Shown here: positions 44,002 through 52,423 of the stretch, one piece after another
Position numbering within the stretch: position 1 is the first letter of the stretch
Layout: each line of letters starts with the position of its first letter
NCBI RefSeq assembly: GCF_001907675.1
Contig: NZ_MPNT01000033.1
Coordinates: 1 to 64,000 of the forward strand
Reading direction: 5' to 3'
Length of the DNA stretch: 64,000 nt
From: Mycobacterium paraffinicum
GTDB lineage: Bacteria; Actinomycetota; Actinomycetes; Mycobacteriales; Mycobacteriaceae
Made by a program: the position numbers and the translations under genes
Notes under the pieces: generated by a model
The model's database searches: none
The model's input: only the letters and a program-made list of their open reading frames with translations
Told to the model about the DNA's origin: nothing

Positions 44002-44667
44002 TCAGCCGGGCTTGGCGGCCGGGGCCCGCACCACCATCGGCACCGCCGGGAAGCACCACGCCATCTCGGTGCGCGACTTGCGCAACGCGGCGGTGCCGTA
44101 CCCCTTCTTGCGGTGCTCGGGGTGAATCCAGATCCGCACGTTCACCTCGCCGCCGAGCAACTCGCCGAACACCATTCCGACCTTCTCGCCGGAATCGACG
44201 GCCACGAACCAGGCGGCCTCCTCGTCGTCGAGGCGCCCGAGCGCCGCGCTGATCTCGTCGTCGAGGTTGCCGGCCGGCCCACCGGACCCGTCGCCGGCAG
44301 CGCCCATGTCCTCGGTGCGGGCGGCGAAGATGTCGCGATCCTTGTCGGCGGAGAAGGGCCGCAGTTCGAGGGTCTCCCCCGAGCTGGCCGGCCGCTCGCC
44401 GAGGGTGAAGCTCAGCTGCTTGTTCAGGTCCTCGAGCTCGGAAAGGATCTTGCGGCGCGAGTCGATGGTGAGCTGATCGAACGACATCCCCATCACCGCT
44501 TCGGCGGCCAGGTGGGAGGTGTCGAGCAGCCGGACGATCGCCTCGACCGCGGCCGCCTTGTTCTCGGACTCCACCACCACATCGGCGATTTCATGCCGCC
44601 GTTCAAGGGCTTTCAGCAGGGCATTGGCGATCTCGCGACGGGCGGCTTTGCGGTCGTGGTCGGTCAT
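44002..44667 (-). CDS. GNAT acetyltransferase with N-terminal GyrA-tail-like coiled coil
   Basis: The protein has 221 residues. Residues about 10-90 (LKALERRHEIADVVVESENKAAAV, then LAAEAVMGMSFDQLTIDSRRKILSELEDLNKQL) resemble the coiled-coil/dimer-gate segment of DNA gyrase subunit A, which ends with LxLxRLTxxxRxKIxxEL. Residues about 100-215 are a GNAT fold: WFVAVDSGEKVGMVFGELLGGEVNVRIWIHPEHRKKGYGTAALR, the last part being the acetyl-CoA loop. Counterpart of Rv0730 (recalled). The target is unknown; the gyrase-like part may mediate dimerisation or contact with topoisomerase. Confidence 0.75.
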   Translation of the reverse strand: MTDHDRKAARREIANALLKALERRHEIADVVVESENKAAAVEAIVRLLDTSHLAAEAVMGMSFDQLTIDSRRKILSELEDLNKQLSFTLGERPASSGETLELRPFSADKDRDIFAARTEDMGAAGDGSGGPAGNLDDEISAALGRLDDEEAAWFVAVDSGEKVGMVFGELLGGEVNVRIWIHPEHRKKGYGTAALRKSRTEMAWCFPAVPMVVRAPAAKPG

Positions 44668-44676
44668 TGCACCAGA

Positions 44677-46044
44677 CTAGAACGCCGGTGGGGGAAGCGC
44701 GCTACAACGCCGGTTTCCCAGCTCCAGGAACCGTTGGTAGCGCTCCTCGACCGGGGCCGCCCAGGCGGGGTCGGGTTCGACGACGCGCTCGGTGCGCGCC
44801 CAGCGCGCGGCGTCGGCGATCGAGGTTTCCAGGCCCGCCGCGATCCGCGCAAGAAAGGCCGCGCCCAGCGCCGCCCCCTCGGGGACCGCGGACACCTCCA
44901 CCGGCCGGCCCGTGGCGTCGGCGATCGCCTGCATCCACGGCCCGACCCGGGTGCCGCCGCCCGTGGCGACGATCCGGGCCGCGGGGGCCCCGCCGAGCTC
45001 GATCAGCTGGCGGACCACGAAGCCCGACGCCTCGTAGGCGGCCCGGCGCAGCGCGGCGGCGTCGTGGGTGAGGTCCAGGGCGTCGAGCACGGCCCGCCGA
45101 TCCGGGTCGTGGAACGGGGTGCGCTCGCCACGGATGTAGGGCGACCACACCGGCACCCGCCCGGGCCGCGCCGCGGCAGGGTCGGCCGGTGCGACGACGC
45201 GGTCCACCCAGCCGAGGAACAGCCCACCGGCATTGCTGGCCCCGCCGATCTGGTTCTTGCCCGCGGCCGTATGGGGGATGGTCCACAGCCCCGGCACCTG
45301 CCGCGGCTCCGGAATGGTGGTCCACACGATCAGCGTGGTGCCGCACAGCACCAGCACGTCGCCGTCGCGGTCGGCGCCCGCCACGATCTGTTCGCACAAC
45401 GCGTCGATCGCGCCGATGCCCAGCACGGCGCCGCTGCCCCGCACCCGCCCGGCGGCGGCCCCCATGCTCTCCACGCGCGGCATCTGGTCGGGCCGCGCGC
45501 CGCGTTCGGCGCACGCCTCGGGGTTCCAGCCGGTCCCGTCGAACAGCGGGTAGGCGGTGGCGGCGGTGGCGAAGTCGATCACCGCCTCGCCCGCCAACGC
45601 GTGGTTGGCCACCGCGGGCGCCGGCCAGAACCCGGCCGCGCCCGGCGCCCGGGCCGCGGTCCAGCGCAGGAACTCGGCGGCCTCCCCCAGCGCCGGGAGC
45701 GGCTGCGGCTGTTGGTCTCCCGAGCGGCCGCGTTCGTCGCCGTACAGCAGCCCCGGCGTCATCGGCACACCCTCGGCGTCGACGGCCGTCAGCGACGGCA
45801 CCATCGCCGACACCGCCACCGCCCGCGCGTCCGGGCGGTCCAGCCGGTCGAGCGCCGCCACGGGTCCCCGGCGCCACGCCTGGCCCGCGTCGTGCTCCAG
45901 CCGCCCGGGCATCGGCACCCGCAATTGATGCGGGATCCGCGCCCGCGCCGTCACCCGGCCGTCGGCGTCCGCGGCGACCGCCTTGACCGCGGTGCTGCCG
46001 ACGTCGATGCCGATTGTGACGTCATCACGTGACACGGGCGTCAC
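44677..46044 (-). CDS. xylB: FGGY-family carbohydrate kinase (xylulose kinase-like)
   Basis: The protein has 455 residues. The N-terminal phosphate-binding motif TIGIDVGSTAVKAVAADADG, the conserved GVPMTPGLLYGDERG substrate region and the C-terminal ATGGGTRVGPWMQAIADATG adenosine site define an FGGY kinase. The start is a GTG at 46044, only 21 bases from the divergent serA2 GTG, so the two promoters overlap the genes. The sugar is unknown. Together with serA2, fucA and the hydrolase to its right it probably degrades a sugar or four-carbon sugar acid. Same block as M. tuberculosis Rv0727c-Rv0729 (recalled). Confidence 0.85.
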   Translation of the reverse strand: MTPVSRDDVTIGIDVGSTAVKAVAADADGRVTARARIPHQLRVPMPGRLEHDAGQAWRRGPVAALDRLDRPDARAVAVSAMVPSLTAVDAEGVPMTPGLLYGDERGRSGDQQPQPLPALGEAAEFLRWTAARAPGAAGFWPAPAVANHALAGEAVIDFATAATAYPLFDGTGWNPEACAERGARPDQMPRVESMGAAAGRVRGSGAVLGIGAIDALCEQIVAGADRDGDVLVLCGTTLIVWTTIPEPRQVPGLWTIPHTAAGKNQIGGASNAGGLFLGWVDRVVAPADPAAARPGRVPVWSPYIRGERTPFHDPDRRAVLDALDLTHDAAALRRAAYEASGFVVRQLIELGGAPAARIVATGGGTRVGPWMQAIADATGRPVEVSAVPEGAALGAAFLARIAAGLETSIADAARWARTERVVEPDPAWAAPVEERYQRFLELGNRRCSALPPPAF

Positions 46045-46065
46045 CGTACGCCAGCATTGGGGTTC

Positions 46066-47046
46066 GTGACGTCAAGACCGCGCGCCCTGGTGACCGCCCC
46101 GCTGCGCGGCCCGGGGTTCGCCAAGCTCCGCGAACTTACCGAGGTGGTCTACGACCCCTGGATCGAGCAGACCCCGCTGCGGATCTACAGCCCCGAGCAA
46201 CTGGCCGAGCGCATCGCCGACGAGGCCGCCGATGTCGTTGTGGTGGAAAGCGACTCGGTGGGCGGGCCGGTCTTCGAGCAGGGCGTGCGGGCGATCGCCT
46301 CCACCCGCGGCGATCCGAACAACGTCGACATCGCGGGGGCCACCGCGGCCGGCATCCCGGTGCTCAACACCCCGGGCCGCAACGCCGACGCGGTCGCCGA
46401 GATGACGGTGGCACTGCTGCTGGCCGTCACCCGGGCGCTGCTACCCGCCGACGCGGATGTCCGCAGCGGCAACATCTTTCGCGACGGCAGCATTCCCTAT
46501 CAGCGGTTCCGCGGCTGGGAGATCGCCGGGCGCACCGCCGGGCTGGTGGGCCTCGGCGCCGTCGGCCGCGCCACCGCATGGCGGCTGTCCGGGCTGGGCC
46601 TGCGGGTCATCGCCCACGACCCGTACAACGACGACGCCCGGTACGGCCTGGACGAGCTGCTGGCCGAGGCCGACGTCGTCTCCCTGCACGCCCCCGTCAC
46701 CGACGACACGGTCGGCATGATCGGGGCGAAGCAGTTCGCCGCCATGCGCGACGGCGTGGTCTTCCTCAACACCGCCCGCGCGCAGCTGCACGACACGGAC
46801 GCGCTCGTCGACGCCCTGCGCGGCGGCAAGGTGGCCGCCGCCGGCCTGGACCACTTCGTCGGCGAATGGCTGCCCACCGACCACCCATTGGTCGGCATGC
46901 CCAACGTCGTGCTGACGCCCCACATCGGGGGAGCCACGTGGAACACTGAGGCTCGGCAGGCGCAGATGGTGGCCGACGACCTGGAAGCGTTGCTGGCCGG
47001 TGTGACGCCCGCCCACATCGTCAACCCGGAGGTGCTGGGCCCATGA
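46066..47046 (+). CDS. serA2: D-2-hydroxyacid dehydrogenase
   Basis: The protein has 326 residues if started at GTG 46066; a TTG at 46057 is an alternative. D-isomer-specific 2-hydroxyacid dehydrogenase: the NAD motif GLVGLGAVGRATAWRL, FLNTARAQL with the catalytic Arg region, and the DHPLVGMPNVVLTPHIGG histidine block. It probably acts on a sugar-acid intermediate rather than 3-phosphoglycerate, given the kinase and aldolase beside it. It overlaps fucA by 4 bases. Confidence 0.85.
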   Translation: MTSRPRALVTAPLRGPGFAKLRELTEVVYDPWIEQTPLRIYSPEQLAERIADEAADVVVVESDSVGGPVFEQGVRAIASTRGDPNNVDIAGATAAGIPVLNTPGRNADAVAEMTVALLLAVTRALLPADADVRSGNIFRDGSIPYQRFRGWEIAGRTAGLVGLGAVGRATAWRLSGLGLRVIAHDPYNDDARYGLDELLAEADVVSLHAPVTDDTVGMIGAKQFAAMRDGVVFLNTARAQLHDTDALVDALRGGKVAAAGLDHFVGEWLPTDHPLVGMPNVVLTPHIGGATWNTEARQAQMVADDLEALLAGVTPAHIVNPEVLGP

Positions 47047-47696
47047 AATCCGTAGACAACCCCGAGACGGCGGTGCTGGACGCGGCCAAGGACATGCTGC
47101 GCCGGGGCCTGGTCGAGGGGACCGCCGGCAACATCTCCGCGCGGCGTTCCGACGGCAACATCGTCATCACGCCCTCGTCGGTCGACTACCGCGACATGCA
47201 GCTCGACGACCTCGTCCTGATCGACCCGGACGGCGCCGTGCTGCGGGCCGCGGACGGCCGCGCGCCGTCAACGGAGCTGCAGCTGCACCTGGCCTGCTAC
47301 CACGCGTTCGACGACATCGGCAGCGTCATCCACAGCCATCCGGTGTGGGCGACCATGTTCGCCATTGCGCACCAATCGATTCCGGCCTGCATCGACGAGT
47401 TCGCGGTGTACTGCGGCGGCGACGTCCGCTGCGCCGACTACGCCGCGTCCGGCACGCCCGACGTCGGCGCCAACGCCGTCAAGGCGCTCGACGGCCGGGG
47501 CGCGGCGTTGATCGCCAACCACGGCCTGGTGGCCGTGGGTCCACGGCCGGACAAGGTGCTGCACATCACCGCGCTGGTGGAGCGCACCGCCCAAATCGTC
47601 TGGGGCGCAAGGGCCCTCGGTGGCCCGGTGCCCATCCCCGACGACGTGAACCGCAACTTCGCCGCCGTCTACGGCTACCTGCGCGCGAACGCCTAA
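47043..47696 (+). CDS. fucA: Class II aldolase (L-fuculose-phosphate aldolase type)
   Basis: The protein has 217 residues. Class II aldolase/adducin fold: GLVEGTAGNISARRSDGNIVITPS, PSTELQLHLACYHAF with the catalytic Glu region, the zinc ligands of VIHSHPVWATMF, and the third His in ALIANHGLVAVG. It splits a phosphorylated sugar or sugar acid. It overlaps serA2 in front and shares its stop/start bases (TAATG) with the MBL hydrolase behind, so the three are translated together. Confidence 0.9.
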   Translation: MKSVDNPETAVLDAAKDMLRRGLVEGTAGNISARRSDGNIVITPSSVDYRDMQLDDLVLIDPDGAVLRAADGRAPSTELQLHLACYHAFDDIGSVIHSHPVWATMFAIAHQSIPACIDEFAVYCGGDVRCADYAASGTPDVGANAVKALDGRGAALIANHGLVAVGPRPDKVLHITALVERTAQIVWGARALGGPVPIPDDVNRNFAAVYGYLRANA

Positions 47697-48613
47697 TGCG
47701 CGCGGTCCGGTTCGGCCACGCCAGCGTGACGCGGGTCCTCGAACTGCAATTCGACCTGGCAACACGCCTTTTCGCGCAGACGCCGCCGTCCGGCTGGCGC
47801 GACAACGCCGACCTGTTGGTGCCGGACTTCTTCGACCCCTGCACCGATCAATGGCACATCGCGATCCAAAGCTGGGTGATCGATGTCGACGGGCTGACCG
47901 TCGTCGTGGACACCGGTGTCGGCAACGATCGCGACCGCCCGCACATGCCGCCCCTGGACCACCTGAACACCGGATTCCTGGCCGCCCTGCGGTCCGCGGG
48001 CGTCGACCCCGCCAGGGTGGACGTGGTGGTCAACACGCACGTCCACTCCGACCATGTCGGGTGGAACACGATGCTCGACGACGGCGCGTGGGTGCCCACC
48101 TTTCCCAACGCCCGATACGTCGTCCCGGCCGCCGACTACCGCCACTTCGCACCCGGCGGCCCCGCAGCCACGCGAACACCGCGCAGCGAGGAGGAAGCCG
48201 CCCAGCAGCGCGGCGACCAGCTCGTGTTCGCCGACAGCGTCGCCCCCATCGCCGCGGCGGGCCAGCTCGTCCAATGGGCGGACGACTACCAGATCAGCCC
48301 GTCGCTGCGGCTGCGGCCCGCCCCCGGACACACGCCGGGCTCCTCGGTGCTGTGGCTGAACGCGGGGCAGCCGGCCGTGTTCGTCGGCGACCTCACCCAC
48401 AGCCCGCTGCAACTGCGCCGCCCGGCCGACGCCTGCGCCTTCGACATCGACGCGCCCGCCGCCGCGGCGACCCGCCGGCGGATCTTCACCGAGGCGGTCG
48501 GTGCGAAGGCTGCCGTGATCCCCGCGCACTACCCGGGTCACGGTGGCGCCACGATCCGAGCCGTCGCCGACCAATTCGACGTCGATCACTGGCTCGACAT
48601 CGAGCCCCTCTAG
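47696..48613 (+). CDS. Metallo-beta-lactamase-fold hydrolase
   Basis: The protein has 305 residues from the ATG overlapping the fucA stop; the upstream part of the longer frame is a shadow of fucA. The zinc motif VVNTHVHSDHVGW (HxHxDH) is complete, with PAPGHTPGSSVLW and VGDLTHSP giving the third His and bridging Asp regions, and PAHYPGHGGATI the last His. Similar to lactonase-type members of the family. In the operon it could open a sugar lactone, which is inference from context. The stop overlaps that of the reversed LuxR fragment. Confidence 0.82.
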   Translation: MRAVRFGHASVTRVLELQFDLATRLFAQTPPSGWRDNADLLVPDFFDPCTDQWHIAIQSWVIDVDGLTVVVDTGVGNDRDRPHMPPLDHLNTGFLAALRSAGVDPARVDVVVNTHVHSDHVGWNTMLDDGAWVPTFPNARYVVPAADYRHFAPGGPAATRTPRSEEEAAQQRGDQLVFADSVAPIAAAGQLVQWADDYQISPSLRLRPAPGHTPGSSVLWLNAGQPAVFVGDLTHSPLQLRRPADACAFDIDAPAAAATRRRIFTEAVGAKAAVIPAHYPGHGGATIRAVADQFDVDHWLDIEPL

Positions 48614-48903
48614 GATTCCTGGCGCGCGGCCGCCTGAGCGAGCTGGACCCGCGAGTTCAGTCCCAGCTTCGCGTAGACGTGGCCGAGGTGAGTTTCCACC
48701 GTCCGCGGCGAGGCGAAAAGCCTTGCGGCGATGTCCTTGTTGGCGAGGCCCTCGCCGACCAACAGGACCACCTCACGTTCGGCCGGGGTCAGCGATGCCT
48801 GGCCGCTGGCCGGGCGCTTGCGCTCGCCGCGACCACGCAGAGCGTATGCGATCGACTCCTCCGTCGACAGCGCGGCGCCTTCCGCCCAGGCGTCACCGTT
48901 CCG
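48610..48903 (-). pseudogene. LuxR-type regulator fragment (C-terminal HTH only)
   Basis: The reverse frame ending at 48610-48612 reads WAEGAALSTEESIAYALRG, then LTPAEREVVLLVGEGLANKDIAARLFASPRTVETHLGHVYAKLG. This is the C terminus of a large LuxR/MalT-type regulator: the linker helix typical after the TPR region, and the complete LuxR helix-turn-helix. No start codon lies upstream, and beyond about 48903 the similarity stops, so several hundred N-terminal residues are missing. The remnant is about 95 codons and probably not expressed. Confidence 0.7.
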
Positions 48904-48979
48904 GTCGGCAGCACGTCGCTCCAGGTCAACTCGGTATCGGTCACGTTAGCCAGCATGGCCAGGACCGGAACCGAAAACA

Positions 48980-49843
48980 TCAGTGAAATCCCGCATGTCC
49001 GGCGCGCCAGCTGCGCGGGGAGACACCGTGTTCCCTGCCGAACAGCCGGCTGAAATAGCCTGGATCGGGTATCCCGACGCGCCTGGCGACAGCCGCGATC
49101 GAGAGGTCGGTCTCGGCCAGCAACCCGCGGGCCGCGGCCATGCGGCGCTCGACGATCCACTCCCCGACGGTGCGTCCGGTGCGGCGCCGCACGACCGTGG
49201 TGAGGTGCCCCGGCGTCATGCCCAGTTCGGCGGCAACGTCGGACAGCGATAGTGGCTCGGCGTACTGCCGGTCGATCACCGCGAACACCTCCGCTAGCAG
49301 CGGCTCGCCGCTGCGGCGCAGCTCGGGCACCACGGGTCCGGCCAGCCGCGCCAGGTCGATCAGCAACAGGGTCAGGTGCGCCAGCGTCGCCTGCCGGTAG
49401 CCGTCCTGGCGGGCGAGCAGTTCCGTTTCGATCGAACGGATCGTGGCGTCCCAGGCCGGCCGCCGCACCGCGGGCACCTCCAGGCGCAGTATCCCGCCCG
49501 CGCGCCCGTGCAGGAACGGGAACAGCAACGGGTGTGCCCGCCACGCGGGCCACGGCGACCGCGCATCCTCGCCCAGCGCGGCCGGGTCAAAGAACACCGC
49601 CACACCGGCCTCGCGAAGGTCCAGGCGCCCAGGGTCGAGCACCCGACCGGCGGCCGCCACGTAGAGGCGCCCGGCCGCGGGGAGGTACCAGAGCGCGGGA
49701 AAGTCGTGAATATGGCGACCACCCTCGACGAAATCGTCGGGGCTCGAACGCACCACCGATACCGGGGGCGTACCAGGATCGCTGCGGTACTCGTAGATCG
49801 GCACGCCCGCGCGCTGCCGAACCAACCGAGCGGGACTGGTCAT
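48980..49843 (-). CDS. AraC-family transcriptional regulator
   Basis: The protein has 287 residues from ATG 49843 (MTSPARLVRQRAG); the longer frame starting at 49879 would cover the palindrome. An N-terminal cupin-like sensor (IHDFPALWYLPAAGRLYVAAAGR, 50-80) precedes a C-terminal double helix-turn-helix (about 185-285): LSLSDVAAELGMTPGHLTTVVRRRTGRTVGEWIVERRM and DLSIAAVARRVGIPDPGYFSRLFGREHGVSPRSWR. It is divergent from a methyltransferase gene; the inverted repeat at 49853-49867 is its likely site. Confidence 0.88.
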   Translation of the reverse strand: MTSPARLVRQRAGVPIYEYRSDPGTPPVSVVRSSPDDFVEGGRHIHDFPALWYLPAAGRLYVAAAGRVLDPGRLDLREAGVAVFFDPAALGEDARSPWPAWRAHPLLFPFLHGRAGGILRLEVPAVRRPAWDATIRSIETELLARQDGYRQATLAHLTLLLIDLARLAGPVVPELRRSGEPLLAEVFAVIDRQYAEPLSLSDVAAELGMTPGHLTTVVRRRTGRTVGEWIVERRMAAARGLLAETDLSIAAVARRVGIPDPGYFSRLFGREHGVSPRSWRAGHAGFH

Positions 49844-49852
49844 GCGGCCAAA

Positions 49853-49867
49853 AATAGTCCTACTATT
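49853..49867. promoter_or_regulatory. Candidate AraC operator: perfect 6-bp inverted repeat
   Basis: AATAGT and ACTATT flank CCT in an AT-rich island between the araC-type gene and the divergent methyltransferase. In such GC-rich DNA this is conspicuous and it probably overlaps a promoter. The binding protein is inferred. Confidence 0.45.
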
Positions 49868-49908
49868 GCTTAGAATCACCTAATTTTTCTTTTGCCCAGC
49901 GCTTCACC

Positions 49909-50556
49909 ATGGATCACATGACCAAACATCATCCACATGACTACCTCCCCGCCGCCGGCCATGACGCGCTGCTGCCCTGCTACGACCTGATCTCACGGCT
50001 GCTGGGCATGAAGAAGGTCCACCAAACCCTGATCGCTCAAGCCGGGCTGGGCGACTCCCGTCGTGTCCTAGAAATCGGCTGCGGCACCGGCAATCTCATC
50101 ATTCGCGCGAAACGCGACTACCCCCAGTTGGAGGCCGTCGGCTGCGACCCTGATCCCCGAGCGCTCCATCGGGCGCGGCGAAAGACCGACGCGATCCGCT
50201 TCGAACAGGGCTACGCCGAGCGGCTGCCTTACGCCGACGGCGAGTTTGACCGGGTGCTCTCGTCGATGATGCTGCACCACATCAACGACGACGCGAAAAC
50301 CGCTGCGGCGGCCGAAATCTTTCGCGTCCTGCGTCCCGGCGGCAGCCTGCACCTGGTCGACATCGGCGGCGACACGACCACCGACCGCGGCCTGACGGCG
50401 CGGCTGATCAGGCGCAACCCCCATGCGGCGGGCAACCTCGGCGACGCGATTCCGCGCCTGCTCCGCGGGGCCGGTTTCGACTGCACCGAGGTCGCCACGC
50501 ATCGCCAGCGCGTGGTGGGACAACTCGACTACTACCGCGCGACCCGCCCCGCCTAG
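49909..50556 (+). CDS. Class I SAM-dependent methyltransferase
   Basis: The protein has 215 residues from ATG 49909 (an in-frame ATG three codons later is an alternative). Motif I is VLEIGCGTGNLIIRAK, and post-I is EAVGCDPDPRAL. LPYADGEFDRVLSSMMLHHIND and EIFRVLRPGGSLHLVDIGG are typical of UbiE/MenG-like methyltransferases. The substrate is unknown. Probably regulated by the divergent AraC-type protein. The stop overlaps that of the convergent P450 gene. Confidence 0.85.
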   Translation: MDHMTKHHPHDYLPAAGHDALLPCYDLISRLLGMKKVHQTLIAQAGLGDSRRVLEIGCGTGNLIIRAKRDYPQLEAVGCDPDPRALHRARRKTDAIRFEQGYAERLPYADGEFDRVLSSMMLHHINDDAKTAAAAEIFRVLRPGGSLHLVDIGGDTTTDRGLTARLIRRNPHAAGNLGDAIPRLLRGAGFDCTEVATHRQRVVGQLDYYRATRPA

Positions 50557-51785
50557 CGCCGCTCGAGGCGGACCGGGAGGGATTCGTACACGGTCATGTT
50601 GTTGCACAGATCGGGGAGCGTCATGAGCGGCTCGCCGACTTCGATGGCGCCGGTGTTCAGCAGGATCTCGTCCAGGGCGGCCCGAACTTCGGCCCGCGCC
50701 AGCATCGCGCCCAGACAGTGGTGGGCGCCACCACCCCCGAAGGACTGGTGGGGGTTGGGATCGCGGCGAATGTCGAACCGGTACGGATCTGAGAAGACGT
50801 CTTCGTCGCGGTTGGCCGAGCGCAACATCGTCACCACCCGCGCCCCCTCGGGGATCCGCACGTCGCCGAGAATGACGTCCCTGGTCGCGCCCCGCACCCA
50901 GAACATGATCGGCGTGGAATAGCGGATCACCTCCTCGACCGCCGTGCGCCGCGCATCCGGGTCGGATCGATACACCGCAACCTGGTCCGGGTTGGCCACG
51001 AACGCCCGCATCCCGTCGCACAACGCGTTTCGGGTCGTGTCGGCGCCGGCCAATCCGAGGATGAAAAAGAAGATCTCGAGCTCGTTGGAGGGCAGCAAGA
51101 AGCTCTCCCCCGATTCGCCCGTGATCTCCGTGGTGCACAACGCGCTCCAGATGTCGTCCACCGGGTGCTCACGCTTGTGAGCGGTCAGCGTCCTGGCGTA
51201 CTCGAACAATTCCATGAAGGGCAACAGGTCGTCCCCATCGGGGAGGGACAGCTGCGCGCCGGCGGTCTTCAACACCCGGTCGATCAAGCCGAACACGTGC
51301 GGGCGGTCGGCGTCGGGAATCCCGACGATGTCGCCGATCACCGAGATCGGCAGTCCCGCAGCCAGATCGACGAACTCGCCGCCACCGGATTCCAGTAGCG
51401 CGGCGGCCATCGACGTGGCCCGGTCTCGGATGCCGTCCTCGAGCTTGGCCACCGCACGCGGTGTGAACGCGCGGGCGATCACCTTGCGGCGAATCGTGTG
51501 ATCGGGCGGGTCCATGCTCACGATGGCCGGGTACGCGTCGAACATCGGCACGTCCTGGATCAGCGGTCCCCGGGTCGCCGTGAAGGACTCGTGATCGCGA
51601 TGCACCCGCGCGACGTCCGCGTGCTTGGTGCACACCCAGAATTCGCGGCCCACAGCGGATCTGACGTCATTCGTGAGCCGCTGGTGAAACACCGGCGTGT
51701 GGGCGCGCAACTCGGCGAACAGGCCGTCGGGAAATCGCGTGGCCCAGATCGCCGGCTCGGCGAGATCGATCGTCGTCTCCGTCAC
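50553..51785 (-). CDS. Cytochrome P450
   Basis: The protein has 410 residues. The haem motif FGGGGAHHCLGAMLARAE supplies the Cys thiolate ligand. The I-helix oxygen-activation motif is LAGADTTRNAL, and the K-helix ExxR lies in AVEEVIRYSTP. A soluble bacterial P450 needing external ferredoxin; no ferredoxin gene is adjacent. The substrate is unknown. It overlaps the TetR gene by 4 bases (TetR first), so the regulator controls it as an operon. Confidence 0.93.
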   Translation of the reverse strand: MTETTIDLAEPAIWATRFPDGLFAELRAHTPVFHQRLTNDVRSAVGREFWVCTKHADVARVHRDHESFTATRGPLIQDVPMFDAYPAIVSMDPPDHTIRRKVIARAFTPRAVAKLEDGIRDRATSMAAALLESGGGEFVDLAAGLPISVIGDIVGIPDADRPHVFGLIDRVLKTAGAQLSLPDGDDLLPFMELFEYARTLTAHKREHPVDDIWSALCTTEITGESGESFLLPSNELEIFFFILGLAGADTTRNALCDGMRAFVANPDQVAVYRSDPDARRTAVEEVIRYSTPIMFWVRGATRDVILGDVRIPEGARVVTMLRSANRDEDVFSDPYRFDIRRDPNPHQSFGGGGAHHCLGAMLARAEVRAALDEILLNTGAIEVGEPLMTLPDLCNNMTVYESLPVRLERR

Positions 51786-52348
51786 GATGCGCCCCGCTGG
51801 AGCTCGCCGCGCAGGCCGGCCAGGATCAGACGCAACCCGTACGCGAACGTCTTGTCGCTTGGGCCGCCCGCGGGGCGCGTGTGCTCGAGCTGCACGGAAC
51901 CGAGCAGATGGATGTACAACGCGGCGTGGGCCGCATCGAAATGCTCGGTACCCAAGCCTGATTCGCGCAGAATCGCGCGAGAAGCGCGGTCCAACTCGGT
52001 CGCCGCGGCGGTGTGCGGATGCTCCTGCAGCAGAGCCGCGATGCCGGGCACGTCGACCAGCGCCTGCCAGGCACGCAGGTAAAGCGCGACGACACGCGTT
52101 TCCCAGTCGCCCTGCTGCGGCACCTCGATCTGTGCGAGCACGGATTCGATCAGCAGGTCGAGCAGTTCCCGCTTGTCGCGGACGTGGTAGTACACCGAAG
52201 AGGCCGACGTGCCTGCCTCTGCGGCCAGCTCGCGCATGGTGACACGGCTGACGCCGACGCGTTTGGCCAGTCGCAACAAGTGCTTCGTCAGGTGCGCCCG
52301 GTCCAGCGCCCCGTAGCGCAGCACCGGCGCCTTAGCCGCGGCCCCCAT
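51782..52348 (-). CDS. TetR-family transcriptional regulator of the P450 operon
   Basis: The protein has 188 residues. The N-terminal helix-turn-helix (about 25-70) reads KRVGVSRVTMRELAAEAGTSASSVYYHVRDKRELLDLLIE; the remainder is the TetR ligand-binding bundle. It lies upstream of the P450 gene on the same strand and divergent from the DapB-like dehydrogenase gene. Three regularly spaced palindromes in between (52363-52407) are likely operators for it. Confidence 0.9.
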   Translation of the reverse strand: MGAAAKAPVLRYGALDRAHLTKHLLRLAKRVGVSRVTMRELAAEAGTSASSVYYHVRDKRELLDLLIESVLAQIEVPQQGDWETRVVALYLRAWQALVDVPGIAALLQEHPHTAAATELDRASRAILRESGLGTEHFDAAHAALYIHLLGSVQLEHTRPAGGPSDKTFAYGLRLILAGLRGELQRGAS

Positions 52349-52362
52349 ACGCCCCCACTTTC

Positions 52363-52407
52363 GAACAGTGTACGAATTCGAACAGCATTCAGATTAGAAC
52401 AATGTTC
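52363..52407. promoter_or_regulatory. Three GAACA-N-TGTTC-like operators at 17-bp spacing
   Basis: GAACAGTGTAC (52363-52373), GAACAGCATTC (52380-52390) and GAACAATGTTC (52397-52407, a perfect palindrome) begin exactly 17 bases apart. The first two are also preceded by the identical TTC. They lie between the divergent TetR (start 52348) and dehydrogenase (start 52424) genes. An array of this regularity suggests cooperative TetR binding. Confidence 0.65.
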
Positions 52408-52423
52408 GCCTACGCTGTCAAAC

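Noticed and set aside
48789..49553. Minus-strand frame of 254 codons over the AraC gene
   Set aside because: Out of frame with the clear AraC motifs, Arg-rich and without domain. Only the LuxR fragment at 48610-48903 and the AraC gene are supported.
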